Shown in pieces: positions 1 to 14,200 of a DNA stretch of 64,000 nucleotides (its first letter is position 1; every line of letters begins with the position of its first letter). The notes under the pieces are model-generated. The model saw nothing but the letters and a program-made list of their open reading frames with translations. It had not been told where the DNA came from and did no database searches. Source of the stretch: Sisyra terminalis. Lineage: Eukaryota > Arthropoda > Insecta > Neuroptera > Sisyridae. A program made the position numbers and the translations under genes. Location of the stretch: assembly GCA_958496175.1 (NCBI GenBank), contig OY292276.1, positions 56,061,080-56,125,079 of the forward strand. Direction: 5' to 3'.

Positions 1-166
1 TAAGGGGATTTTTTTTTATAAATATTTACAAGTTTTTATACATTAAATAAATAGGTTTCATGTACATTGAATAAAGCAAAAAGTTTGCGTTTTTAGCCCA
101 GAAATCTGGAAGTTTAGCACACATTACACGAGTTCACTATGGGAGTTTTGTCCAGAAAACGTTGAT
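1..166 (-). other. hbn 3' UTR (partial)
   Basis: AT-rich sequence directly after the hbn stop. No minus-strand AATAAA is present before the window edge, so the poly(A) site probably lies outside. Confidence 0.6.
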
Positions 167-672
167 TTAAGATTGAGCTGGATGGGCCACTTGTTTGGGT
201 TTGGGAACGACCAATCGTTGATGTTCCATGAGGAGGTGTTCTTGGGCGCGAAGCCGTAATGCATCGATGCTATTTCGGCGTGTTTCTTCGTTGGGTGACA
301 ATTGCGGAGTGGGACTCGTTCCCGAAGCGTGCGATCCCATGGGACTTTTTTGAATATCTCGATCGTCAGGATTTGGTGAGAGGGTGCTCACACTGGCCGA
401 AGGTATACTCGGCGTTGGTACACCCATCGGAAGACCCACAGGAACCGGAAGACCAGCAGCACTTCCCGCCAACATATACTGCGAAATCAGTGCATGAAAC
501 GATGGCACCGACAACTGCGGATGAACCTTGGGCCCTCCAGGGCCCCACGGAAGACCCAACGCAGCCGCACCTGGTCCAAACATTCCCGGTGGAAAGCCCA
601 ACCCTGGCCAAAATGGTTCCGTACCCAACGGCGGCATACCCAATTGAGCATGCAACGCAAAATCTGGAACAC
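167..672 (-). CDS. hbn: hbn coding exon 4 (Gly/Pro-rich tail, OAR-like motif, stop)
   Basis: The acceptor ATTAG at 677-673 ends a 58-bp intron (673-730), and the exon completes Gly175. It encodes 167 further residues rich in Gly, Pro, Leu and Ser, a hydrophobic block [14 protein letters not shown] (231-244), and an OAR-like [13 protein letters not shown] near the end. The stop TAA is at 169-167. Reading starts at [12 protein letters not shown], so a later start codon inside the exon would cut off real sequence. Confidence 0.9.
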
Positions 673-2197
673 CTAATTCCCAAGAAAATTAGTCACTCAA
701 ATCAACCCCCAAAAATTAACCAATAACTACCTGTCTGATCTGGATGCATATATCCCGTATCACGTCCCAAAGCCTTCTCCCGTTTTCGCCATTTAGCTCG
801 CCGATTTTGAAACCACACCTGAGAAAAAAAAATACATAATTCAGTTAGTGTTTCATTTCAAAAAGCCAGACTTTCAAATGTTTCAACCCTTATTTTATTT
901 GTCCCATCAATCAATTATATTAGCCATAAAATAATTACAGGTTTGTTTCTCAGTTTAAACACGCAAAATGGTTATGATCATTAATATCGCATATTTCACT
1001 TATGGAACTAGAAAAAAAAATCACTTTGCCATCCCTATTATTTCAACCCTAAAGAAATAAATTTAACTACACATTTTTTTTTTCGTCAAGAGACTTCTGG
1101 TTTGAACGTTGCAACTTTAAAAAAATAATGAAAAAAAATAATGTATTAGTAGGACTAATAAAAGTTGGAAAACACTGATCTATAGCATAATTCTTACTAG
1201 AAAGAATTGTTGATTTGGGATATATATAACGTGATCATAATTTTTTTGCTTCAAAGCGGGACACTTGTATATTTTAATACGAATACTGGAAAACCATATT
1301 ATGATTTTGCGTAAAATGATAACACTAGAAATATAGTAAAACTTAGTGCTTCTTTATTCGAAAAAAAATTATACAAAACAATTAAGATAATAATATGTGT
1401 AGTCTATTTATTGTCGATTCCCGCAGTTGTGGCAGCGATTACTAGCTAAAATTTGTAGATATTTATTTTTGTATGATTTTTATCCATGTAATTATATCGA
1501 AAATATTGTTGGGAATGACAAAAAACATCCTGTGAAAGTTTAAGCTCTTAATATTAATATTAAGAGATGCCGCATCGCAATTTTCGATTTTCCATTTAAA
1601 TAACATGGGAAAAATATTCTCTTGCACTTTGGAATTTTATAGTTCACGTTGGTGACAATATTTCGGAATGACCAAGGTATATTCTTGTAGAAAATTGAAT
1701 GATCTACAAAAAAAATTGTCTTACAAGTTTTTGATATATTTATTCCTTCAAAACTTATTCGAGGTCAAAGTTGAACTAAAGAGGACTTTTTTTTTCTATA
1801 ACATATCTCTTTAAAAGTTTTTGATATTTTTCACAGGTCCTTAGTTATTTGCATTAAACTGAAAATATTCGTAATTGTATTGTTTTAAATTAATAATATT
1901 CCCTGAATTATTATATTTTTAACATAATTTTTTTTTATTTTAATTAAATAACTTAGGACGTGTGAAAAATATCAAAAACTTTTTTGGAGATAAGTTATAG
2001 AAAACAAAATGCTCTACGAAAAATGTCCTATAAAATTTTCTCATAAAATTGATGGTTGCGTCAAAAAATTGAAAAAATATTAAAATTTCTCTTTAGTTCA
2101 ACTTTGACCTCAAATAACTTTGGAAGGTCATTGATGATGACAGTCAAAAACTGTTGAAATGCGTCGTAATAAAGTAATTTTTTAATTGAATCTCAAA

Positions 2198-2272
<75 letters not shown>

Positions 2273-5200
2273 CGGAAATAAATAAAATACTTATCAATGT
2301 TAAAAATATTATATAAGTTATTATTTGTTACTGTCACGTTATTTAAGAATACTATTATAATACTAGAATACAATTACTATTAAGCTACTATAATTTTTAA
2401 TGTTAATTGTGTCAATGGACACAACTAACGCACGAATGTTGAAAGTGTGACACATTGCAATTATTGCCAAGAGGCAGATGGTGCAAATAAACAAAAAAAA
2501 AAAAAATTCGGATTTAGTTATAAAATTTACTTGTTCGTTATTTTGTTCGCAAATTACTTTTGTTTTATTAGAATTGTTATTATTTTGTTTTTAAATATCT
2601 TAGGTGATATTATTCATAAGGTCCACGTGTTTTTTGCGTTTTAGTCTCCTCTGTCCCCTCGATGGTGGCCAGTTTATTAGGTTTTCTCTGACGGTAGGGT
2701 TTGTGTGTTCTTCGAACAAGTCCCTTATCTTGGAATATCGTTTGGTCACTTCCTCCTCTATCACCGTTATCAGCAAATCCTGGTGTAGTATAGAACCTCT
2801 TACGAACCAGGGGCAACCCGTCATTAATCTCAGAACTCTGTTTTGGAAAGTTTGGATCCTTTTTATTTGGGTATCGGATGCTATACCCCAGAGTTCGCAT
2901 CCGTAGGTCCAAATTGGTTGAATGGTTTGAACGCAAATTGTTTTGTTTTAGTGATAATGCCAGGGCTTTGGTAGTTATCATCCATTTGAGTGGTCGTAGA
3001 CAAGAGCGGAGCTGTACCAAAATTTTCTTTTTGTGAGCTTTCCATGTCAGTTTAGTATCCATCGAAAGTCCTAAGTATTTAATATTTTCTGCTACTGAAA
3101 CCACTCTATTGTTCAGGATTATTGGTTGTTGTCTTGTTTTGGTTTTCAAAGTGAACTTTATGACTTTAGACTTATCAGGGTTCTGTGTGATTCTCCATTT
3201 TTTGCACCATTCTTCAATTTTATGTGCTTGGACATTCTCTGCACAAACTCTTAAAAATAAAAAGCTATCTTTATCATCGAAAGCCCCACCGGATGAGCTT
3301 TTCACGAAAACCTCACATTTTCCTGGATTTCACATTGTAAAATTAGTCTAATCCCCAATTACGGTCAATCGGTGTTAAATCCATTTGTTATCTAATGCAA
3401 TGCACGACCGTTATCATTATTAGTTTCTATGCTCACTTATGCACATCCACCCTCATCCCCACATTTGGGGCATCCGATTAGCTCCTATTGTACCCATTTA
3501 GCAACAATAGTGACCAATTGGTTCGGTTAAATATGTGCAGAGAGCGATAATAAGGCGGCCTGACGTTTCCAACGACAATCGTCCGAGCTTTCGCCGACCA
3601 AATGGAACGAGCAACCACATCATCGCCCTTTTATCCCAATTAAATAATCGTTAGCGTAATTGGCCGTATCATTAAAAGTGGGCTTTGCCCACAGCGTTTC
3701 CATAGCAATGGAACAAAATTTATTTATATTTACGAAACAAAAGACAATTTGCAATTGTTGAGATTAATTAAGTCGACTATGGAAAATGTTCAATGCTTGT
3801 ATTAACGCTATTCTTTTTTCCTTCCATAGCCACCCTCGATTGAAACGTTTTAGTTGAACAAATTATTAACGTGGGTATATAATAAGTGTATAATTCATAT
3901 AATTGATGTGCATCTCATAGTCCATTTTTTTTTTTTTTTGAATGGGTGGGTTGGCGGGGTACGTATGGTGGGTGATAACAACTAGATCCCTCATATTGGC
4001 GTTGTCCTTAAAATAATTAGTCCTTATTGAATCATTTGAATTAATGTCGCTTATGCATTGCATGCAATCCGTTGAATTGCACTCAATCGGGAATGAAATT
4101 CCGGGCGGCCGGTCCCCCGGATCTATACGTGCATAGGGTTATGCGCTAATCTCAAATATGATCTGATATGATTTCATTGGGTGTCTCTGTTTAATGGGTT
4201 GGTTAATATGTGGTGCGGTCTTTCTTGTGTAATTTTCCGGGAACTCTACCCCTGTTTGAAGCCAGATTTTTTTCAATGGTCCATAGATTTGTTACTAATG
4301 CGATGAATGGATGTTAATTGGTAACAATTTACGCTAATTAATTTGTTGGGGAGAATGGGATTAAGGGTTGAATATTGGGGGGACTTAAAGTTATTGAGTT
4401 TTTAAGAATGAATGTCCTTTTGTGTTGAGATTAGTATCCGGCAAATTACGTTTAAGAGAAAAATTTTAAATTAAGTTTCAATAAATTGGTCACGACAATT
4501 GTATCAATCAATAGTTAAATGACTCAACTGCAATTTTTTGATTAAAATTGCAGAATTTAATATGTCAATAAATATCTGTTCTATCATTATCCATTCAGCA
4601 TTAAGTAGTCATTGTCTGGGGATAAAGTATTATCCGAACAAATATATTTTTCTGATGAAACATTGCTTTATACAAATAGAAGAGGGAAAGGTAATAACAG
4701 AATGCAATTATTGCTTGCCCACAAAACACTATTCCAGTAATATATTTGTTCTTTTTCTCAGGACTCTTTTCAAAGACGTGGATAGAAATTTTCCTGTGAA
4801 AAACTAGAAAATTTGAACTTAACTACCGGAAAATTTTGATGAAGAATCTAAGAAATCAAAGCTCTCCACCTGATTTTGTGAAAGACAAATGAATGACGAT
4901 GAGCTTTACGAAAACACCCAACCACGCTACATTAAACGGCGCGGATTTTTCTTTTAAATACTACTCCAAAATCTTAAGTTAATTATAAGAAATTAATCGG
5001 CCGGAATAGCACGAGGGATGAGCGGGAATTTCAAGCCGGAACCAATTGAAACAAAACGTTTAAATTAAAATTTCAAAAAGAGCAACGAAAATAAAAAATA
5101 CAATTACGGTTAATTAGGAAATGCGTCTTGAACGAATAAACCGTAATTGGATAATTAATGTAACAATTAACTTTATGAAACAAAATGAAAAAGGAACTTG

Positions 5201-8200
5201 ACTTGGTGAAAAAAATCCCTCAGACTTTCCGCATTAAGGAGCTTTTCCGCGAGGAAATTTCCATTTTTCCGTCTTTTTAATTGCTCTCGTATGTTTCACT
5301 TGCTGGGAATGATATACAGGGTGACCGGGACGAAATGACCGAATTTTAAATATTTTTATTACATTTTTTTTAAGTTAAGTAAGTGGACCGAGTTGGTATT
5401 TTTTTGCAAAGATAGGTCCAGTGGCCTATTTCCTATATTGTGTTGTTAAATTCCGGTGCTATTTATCAAAGCTTTGCTCTGGAAAGTCCAAGATTGCCCA
5501 TTTCATTAAACCTTTTTGTCATCTCGCTGTTATCGAATAGGTTTATAACCAGGAAGTTGGGGCGATTCTTCAATTTCTGCAGATATTTAGAGCTCCATTT
5601 TTTGATCTTTTTCTTCACCGTTCTTTTTGTATTTTTGTAGATCCTCGAGTGTGTGAACATTATTTATATCCCCCGGTACTTGGAATATGATTTTCAGGGT
5701 TTCTTATTGATATCTCAAATTATGTCGATCCCTTAATTTGAATCCTGTTTGTCCAGACTAGCTTCAATATTGCTTTATAAAGCAGCAATTTACTCCCTAT
5801 TAAAAAGCACGTTTTCTTGCTAATAAGCCAATAAATTTTGTTTTATTTGCAAAATTAATTGGCTTCCTTTTTCATTTTTATACTAGTAAAACAATGGCAC
5901 TGAAAGTAAATCCAGGCAATAATGGCTACATAAAAGGCAAACTAAACCATAGAAATAATGAAATATGAAATTTTCTTCAGCCGCTATATTTTTACAATAA
6001 AATAATTCTGTAGTACTAAGTGTTGTATTTATTTTCTATAAGATTTACCAGAACGAGATTTGAAGAGCCTCAAAACTTTAGTCTTAAATATTGCATTCTC
6101 TGGATCCTCTTTTCACTTATTGTTAGCCGAGAAGCCGAGCAAATTTTAACAAATGGCGATTAAGTTCAATATTGAGGTCGAAGATCCCCGGATAATTAAA
6201 ATAGAGAATTCCAATACAATTTGAGGTACTATTTCATCCTCTGTCTAACAAAATCTGCTAATTGGAGGATCCAGTAGTATAAAGATACTTTCTAAAAATA
6301 CAATGATAAGAAGTGGACAGAAAGATAAGACAAAATTGGATGTGCAAACTTTGAAAGTTTTAATTTTTAAAGCTCAAAAAACCATCCTAACGTAACAAAA
6401 AATATTAGATCAATTACTTGGTATTTATCTAGGTATCCCTAAAAATTTATGATGTCCTCTAGAACTGCAATAATTGCAACTTTAATCACTTCAAACCTTT
6501 CTCTAATGGTTGTAAGTTTTGAAATAAACATCCTAAATTTCATAGGGCGAAAATTTAGCAGTAAGAGGGATAATTAGTAACTGAAATATCGTGGCTAAAT
6601 AATCGGAAACATAACTTTATCGGAAATAGGAAAATATTGGGAAAACTATTGAATATACTGAACAAGGGAAAATCATGGATGGATATATTGAGAAGAATTG
6701 GAATAGTATCTCATTTTGAGTTCCACAGAAGAAACGAAGGGAAAACTCAATAAAATAAAGAATATTAATTGAAATCTTGAATTCGGTCATAAGAGGAAAA
6801 GATTTCCTCCGATTTGAAGAACCTCACCGTGAATGCAGCATTACTATGAAGAATACAACTTTTGGAAAAACATCTCTGTATCATGGGATAGGTTTAGTCC
6901 TTTTTGCTCAATGTCTTTATAGAAATTCATTGTTTAATGCTTTATAGGAGTAACAAATTACTAGATGAATTACATTCTAAGAAAACACAGATCTCGTATA
7001 AAGTATTAATAAAATAAATAGTAGAAGAACTGAAGAAAAAATTAAGAATAAGAATTGGAGTTTTATAACATCACAGAGGAACCTCAATTTTAACGAAGAC
7101 CGAACTAATTCTTTGAAGAAATTTATCACCCTATACATTTTTTTTACATATTAAAGTAAGGATATAATATCTTGGATATTATAAGTCAAAGCCTAATTTT
7201 TCTTAATAAGTAAAATGGTTCACAATAAATTTCATCTAATTTCAAGTTCCTTTAAAGACTAAACTATGGTCAATAGATTATTTTAATGATACCCAAAATT
7301 GGAGTTTTTTATGGGATAAAAAATAAAAATCCTAACTTTAACGGAGATGCATAGTACAACGAAAAGAAATTCATATTTTTAAACTAATCTTTGAAGAAAT
7401 TATTCACCCTATACATTAATTTTTTCCATATTAAAGTGAAGATATAATACCTTGGATATATCAAAGCCTTATGTTTCTTAATAAACAAAATGATCCACAA
7501 AAAAATTCGTCTAACTTCAAATCCCTAAGAAGACTAAACTATGGCCAATGGATTGTTTTAATGATACCGTATGTTTCATAAAAAAGCTTACTAATTTTGA
7601 GAATCAAAAGTTATATTCACTAATAAAATTTCATCCTTTAAGCTTAAAAAAGGAGCTTTATTTAAATTTACCACCAAACTTTCTGTAAAAAATTTCTTCC
7701 GTTGATTTTTTCGAGAAAAATTCTCTAAAATGACATTATAGACCTTAAAGCTCGAACAAAACTTTGAGATTGAAGCTTCAGGAAAATATAAAATATTTAA
7801 ACTTGCACTTATGACCACGCTTTAGCTAATTACTATACACAATAACCAGCCTATATAGAAAATCTCACTAGTTTTTTTTTTCTATAGGTATGTTTTTTGT
7901 TTTTATTTTTCAGTAAAGTATTTTATATGAATTTTATTAAGTAGAAAAATGCTTTTTAAGTACCTGAACTCGAGCTTCACTCAAATCCAGTCGCATTGCA
8001 AGCTCTTCGCGCGTAAAAACGTCCGGGTACTGCGTTTTTTCGAAAGCTCGTTCTAATTGATGAAGTTGATACGTCGTAAACGTGGTTCTTGACCGCCGAA
8101 TTTTCCTCGGCCGATTATTTTCATTATCGCCATGTCCGTCGGTAATATCCCCCATCATTTGCATATCGTCACCGTCGGCGTCGACAGCGTCGACTTCCCC

Positions 8201-11200
8201 GTCAAAATCTGATGTTGAACTCGATTCAGCTTTGGTTACATCGTGATCTACAAAAAAACCAACGACATAAAATTTTCATTATATTTATTTCTTGAAAAAA
8301 TCAAGGATCATTTAAGCCGATTATCTGTTAACGATCAATTATATTTTGAAATTTAAAAAAAAAACGATAATTTTTAAAAAAGATTCCCCGAGATGGAAGA
8401 GTCATAATGAGGTGAAACATACTTGATGAGTACTTTTCTCATTTCCACACCAAACATGAATTTTTCCATGTAATTGGCTCGTTTAAAAGTAGCTCCAGAG
8501 GTTGGTCGGGATTGGCCTTGGGTGCGATGGGAAACCGTTGGCAAAAAGAGCCTTAAATACGCGCGAGCGAATCGAATAGAGACGGACGAATCAAATGAAG
8601 AGGTCAATTACGATTTCCATGAAGCAATTCATGGATTTGCCGCACTAAATACAACAAAATGAGAATTTAATCAAGAGGCGCAGACTATATGCCGGGCCCG
8701 AGCCCTACCTATTGCTGAACTCAGCTTGCTTTCCACCCCATTCCAAGGCGACCGGAACTGATCCGATTTGAAATATACGCGAAAATATTAAAAGTGTACC
8801 GAGAGGATTTGCAAAATGTTATGCACGAGGAAAACACTGTCAAGTGCTTCAGGATGGTGCAGACGAGCTTAAAGCTCCCGATATCGTGACGAAGATACGT
8901 TCAAGTCGACGGGGGTTAGAGCTTAAATAGCTGAAATTGTAATCATATTTTCTCAGTTTTTTCATTTCAATTGTTGGTACTGTAGGATGTGGGGCTGGGG
9001 GATTGAAATTAATAGAACATGATAATCTGCTTATTATACTATAAAAATATTATGGAGCTTTAGCAAAATAACGGGTTGAAATTTACAAAAAAAAAAAAAA
9101 ATAATAAAAATCCACGAGAACTTTTATTTTCAATGCAAATTAATATAACGAGATTTCAGTCGAGTTTTTGTCTATTAATTTTTTTCATTTTATTTATCGA
9201 TAGCCAATATAAACCTTCATCATTTCGATTGATCTTTTTGTATTCCATTTATTTATTTACCAATGCATCGATATCGCTAGTACCCTAAATGAAGCTTTCG
9301 CAAACTTTAGAGAATTGTACTAATTTTCGGTAGAAAAAGTTTTAACTTTAGAAATCATAGAATTTTAGGAATAAATATTCGTCTTTTCAAGTCAATATTT
9401 TTTCATTTTTCCGGTTTAAAAAAAATCCTTTCTTTCCTCCATTCCTTGGTTAAAAATTTGCATTTGTTTCTCCATAAATCTTTTCTTCGTCTTCTTCAAA
9501 TCTTTATCCCCTTGATTAATGTATTTAATCTTTAGATAGGAAGACAATTCAGGTTACTTAAGATCGGTTTCTTATTTAATATTTTTATTATTCAATTAGC
9601 TACGTTTCGTTACGAATCGTAACTTCATCAGGCTTCTTGATTCACAAAAATAAAATACTTTCAATTTAAATTCAATAAATAAAAAAAATTATTTTTATTG
9701 AATAGTAAAAATATTAAATAAAAAACCGATCTTAAATAACCTGAATTGTCTTCTTATTTGAAAAAATAAAAGCTGAGATCTGAATTTTATCATCTATTTA
9801 ATCTTTAGGTATCCCAAAAAACACTCCTTGCTCTTTTTGTGACCAAAGCACTTCATTTTCTTTAAAACTTGCCCTTCCTTTTTCTTTACTTTCACCCCTA
9901 CCATTCCTTGAATCCACCTGTAACTTATACTACGTATAAGTACTGGATTCAAACTATTCTAATACTTCATAGATCAGTAGTTAAAAAGCTGGAGATTATT
10001 CAAGCTTAATATATTGCAAACTATTTTTAATTGATTTAGGTATAAAAAAGAAGCAATAGGGAAAAGAAACTCTAATGGGGATGAAAAATAAAAACACCAC
10101 TTTATTCAACAAATAGTAGATATTTTACTGAAAAATGAATTTTAAAATTGTAAAAAAAATATATTAATCAGTTGATTTAAGGGGTATAGCAGGGTTTGTA
10201 TGGGAAAGCTGCCCCCACGACATTTTCGATTGAAACTCAGGGGGTCGTTTTGATTCTGAATTAAATACTGAATAGATACTGAAAAAATAGCCAAATTTTC
10301 AGCTTTTTATCTCAAACGGCTTACGAGTATTTCAAAAAAAACTTTTTTTTTATTTTATTGTTTTTTTTTATCTTAAATGATCCAATTTTGTTGAGGATGA
10401 AAAATTGTTTTTTTTTTGAACTCTTAAACAAAATTGTCTCATATATCTATGGGTCCTTGGAAGAAACTTCGGAAAAAACGATATACTCGAAAAATATTTG
10501 AGATAAAAACCAAAAAATTTTGCAATTTTTGTTTTATTCTGAATCACAATGATCCCTTAAATTTGAATCCAAATAGCCATGAGGGCAATTTTTCCTTACA
10601 AACTCTGCTATAGACTCTATAGCCTAAATAAATATTAATCTTATTTTATTTGGGTTTTTTCAGGAGTAATATACAAGCAAACGATTGAAGAGCAAAAAAT
10701 AAGAAGTTGAGGACAAAGTCAACTTCCAGAACTTTTTTCCAGAAGTTTCGTCCAAGGACTTAAGGATAAATGGGACATTTCTGTTTAAGAAATTCTAATT
10801 CTTGCATCTTCAACAAAATTGGATTCCAATTTTCAACCGAATATAAGAAAAACGTGCATTCTTATATTGTAATGAGGGGGACATTAAAATTTAGAGCTTT
10901 TTTTCAAGGACGTACTCTTTTGTTTTTAATTTGAATAGTTTTTTTTTTAATAATCAACAAAATTACATTCCAATTTTCAACAGATGGCGCACTAATTGTT
11001 TTTCTATATTATTTAATCTATATAAAGCTCATGATCCCTCTTCATTTATCCACTTCCCTTCCCCTCAACCCGCCAATTATATTCTCATATCTCAGTGACA
11101 TTTGTTTACCATTACAAATTAATTAAATGGAATAAATCATTATTATCAATAATTTCTTCGATTTTACAATGTAACAACCAAAGTGGAACTAAATTACAGC

Positions 11201-14200
11201 AAATTCTTTGTTCCCCTCTCTTCCCCAACTATTCCCGTCCAAATCGATATCATATAAAGTTTCAAAATCAAGTACCCCTTTGTACGTTGGCAATAAAAAA
11301 AAAAAAACTTTTTGTAAAAAGACTTTGAACGATTCTCGTGACATTTGCGCCAAGGAAAATACAATGTTTAATACATTAGTAAATTAAACGTAAATTACAA
11401 TATCAAGTGGACTTAGCGATATTAACCCCTTTTGAATGTCTAAATCACCCCACAACCCCTATCGCAGCATAACACCACCTAATCGTGCAACCCTTTCCTC
11501 GAAATTGTTCCAATTTAAAAAGCATTTAAATGACGGGGATAATTAACATTTTTTTTTTAATCGAATATTCAAAAGAGTTTGTAAATAAATACGTGATACA
11601 AGACCCCTTTTTCACCAAGTCCAGGTAAATCGGGAGCGCGAACAAAGGAAACAGGGAAAACAGGGAATTATGAAACGGGAGGAATGAGATTAAGCGATCC
11701 AATTCAAATGTTATTAGCGATTATAACAGACTTTTGAGTTGATCAAATGATGTGCCTGGTGTTTGAAGACAGAGATGGCGTTAAGGAGGGTTGATCCCAA
11801 AACCAGGTGAGTCTCATTTATTTATTATTTCTATTAATATAAAAAGGATCAATTTTATATGGCAGCCTATCTTGCTTTGATGCACCAACACCTGATGGTG
11901 CGCTCTTTTGATGATGGTCCGTTTTTGTGTGTTCTTCATCTATGCACGAGGATTACGTAAATATTTAGGATCATGCCTTTTATTTGGAGTCTATTGTGAG
12001 CAACTTGAAGTTTTCAACAAGGTATTTTATGAGTGTTTTTATTTTTGGAAAATAATTTTTAACCTTATCTCATTATGCACACGATTGAGTTGAAAACTTA
12101 AGGGTTGTAGTTTGGGGTTAAATCAATTTATTTATTAGACAGAAATCGTGTTTTTTGAGCTTTCACACGAAGATTAAAGTTCTATTTTTTTCTCGAATTA
12201 ATCAAATTATAACGATATTTTATTGTTTCAGGGGTCGCGAGGGACCAAATGGGTAAGGGTAAGTTTGATTGATTTGTGGTTGAACGTGTTTATGTTGAAT
12301 CAATGAAAATTAATATAATTTATGCGGAAATACATTTGGTTAAGCTTTTAAAGCTTCTAGTCTAAAAAGTTTATACGATTCTCATGTTTCCCTATAAAAA
12401 TTGTAAGGATTAATTAGTTAAATTTTCAATTTTTATTTTTTCGGTGACTAAATTTTAAATTACTTCGATTGACTTCAGAATTGACCCAAAGTTTACACCA
12501 CATTGTGTCTTGCAATTACATTCGGACGACAAAAAACCATTAGGTTTAAAAATTTTGGACGAATATCTACCGAAATTCTAAATTCCATGTAAATTAATAA
12601 TTACCAATAAATTAGATTTTTAATTGGCTTTTAATTACTTCCTTTATATTGGAATAGAACTGAAGGCCAAAATTTATCAGAAATTATTGAAATTTGCTTT
12701 CATTTTGACGAATTAAAATAAATTAGGCTATAGATATGGTGTTTGGCGTCGTTAGATAATTCTATAGACGATTTTTTTTCTTCGAGAATCAAATTATAGT
12801 TAAAACAAAAAAATTTCGCTGACTTTGAACAGTTATACTGTATATACAATGTATAGAATATATTGCGGTCCAATTTATGTAGTATAATTTAATATAATAA
12901 TATATAAAAATCATACCATAAACATAAATTTTTTTATGTTTGTGATGAATCATTACAAAGCAGTTGCGGAGTGATCCAAACTACTTGATGACCATTGAGA
13001 AAGATTGCTTGGTAATCGTAATACGTATCTGGGCAATATGTCACGAATATTTTTATTTGAACTTCTGTTCAAATTTATGTTTATTGTATGATTTTTTTAT
13101 ATTATTATATTAAATTATACTGCATAAATTGGACCGCAATATATTCTATATATTATATACATAAATTATAGTCGTTTTGGATTATTCAAAAGAATATATT
13201 TGAAAAGCTCCGCTTTACTTGGATATGCTAAGCAGCATGATAATATTTAATCACCCGCTGGGTATTTTGCCACCACAAAAATTAATAATAAAATGATTAG
13301 GTGCCACCACCGAAAAGAAAAAAGAGAAACTGAAGAGTTTTATATTGAATTTTGAAGTTTTTGAAGTTCTAAATCGAGGGGTAGACTAACTTACATTCAT
13401 GTTCAAGAATACGGAAAAAATTTGAAACACTAAAAACCTCGTTTTTATCGCTTCATTCACTTCCCGAAAATACCGGCAAAAGCTTCCCCGTCACGCCACA
13501 TCCACGTCCAGGCCCGAACCCTTATTTTCAACCCCCATGGCCACTTTAAACGGTCCACTTAAACGCCAGGATTATACAAAATACCACAATTAGTGCAATA
13601 GTCTAAGGGATCCAGCCGGAATATTACAACAGGTTCCTCGGCCTCTTGAATACTCTCCGTCGTTTTTTTTTCTCCTTTTTAATCTTCACGATTTTTATTA
13701 TTGTTATTAGTAAGTACCAAAAGGCCTTCGAATGAAACACGAACGCACATACAAAAAAAAGGGAAGAACAAAGCACTTGAACGTCTGTTATGCTTAATTC
13801 CCGATATGTCTTGCCGCATATTTACAAAGCCGTTGAAAATGACACTTTGGCCGAGCTTTTAAGCTGCGCATTCATTATTGAATGAAATGCGGGAGGTTGG
13901 CCGAAATATTAAATTAGAATTTCGCCATTGACAAAAGCACCCAATAAAAATCAAGACTCAACACAAATGAAAAGTACAAACAAAAGAAATCAATTTCGAT
14001 TTTGTTATTTGATTGAAAAGCTTTAGCTTTGAAAAAAGATAAAAAAAAACTTTTCAAATCATTTCGTTTTTAATTAGGAAAATCAATTATTTAATCAATC
14101 ACTTCATTAAAAATTTCAACATTTTATTAATGGTGGTAATTTTTTCTTTGAAATGCTAAAAATAAATTTTGATGAAAAAATTTAAGCTTTGATGGTGAAT

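Noticed and set aside
259..726. 155-codon plus-strand frame opposite hbn exon 4
   Set aside because: Shadow of the minus-strand hbn exon; no domain of its own.
5318..5345. TATACAGGGTGACCGGGACG as a transposon end
   Set aside because: Similar ACAGGGTG words start some insect elements, but no matching inverted end was found before the jockey fragment.
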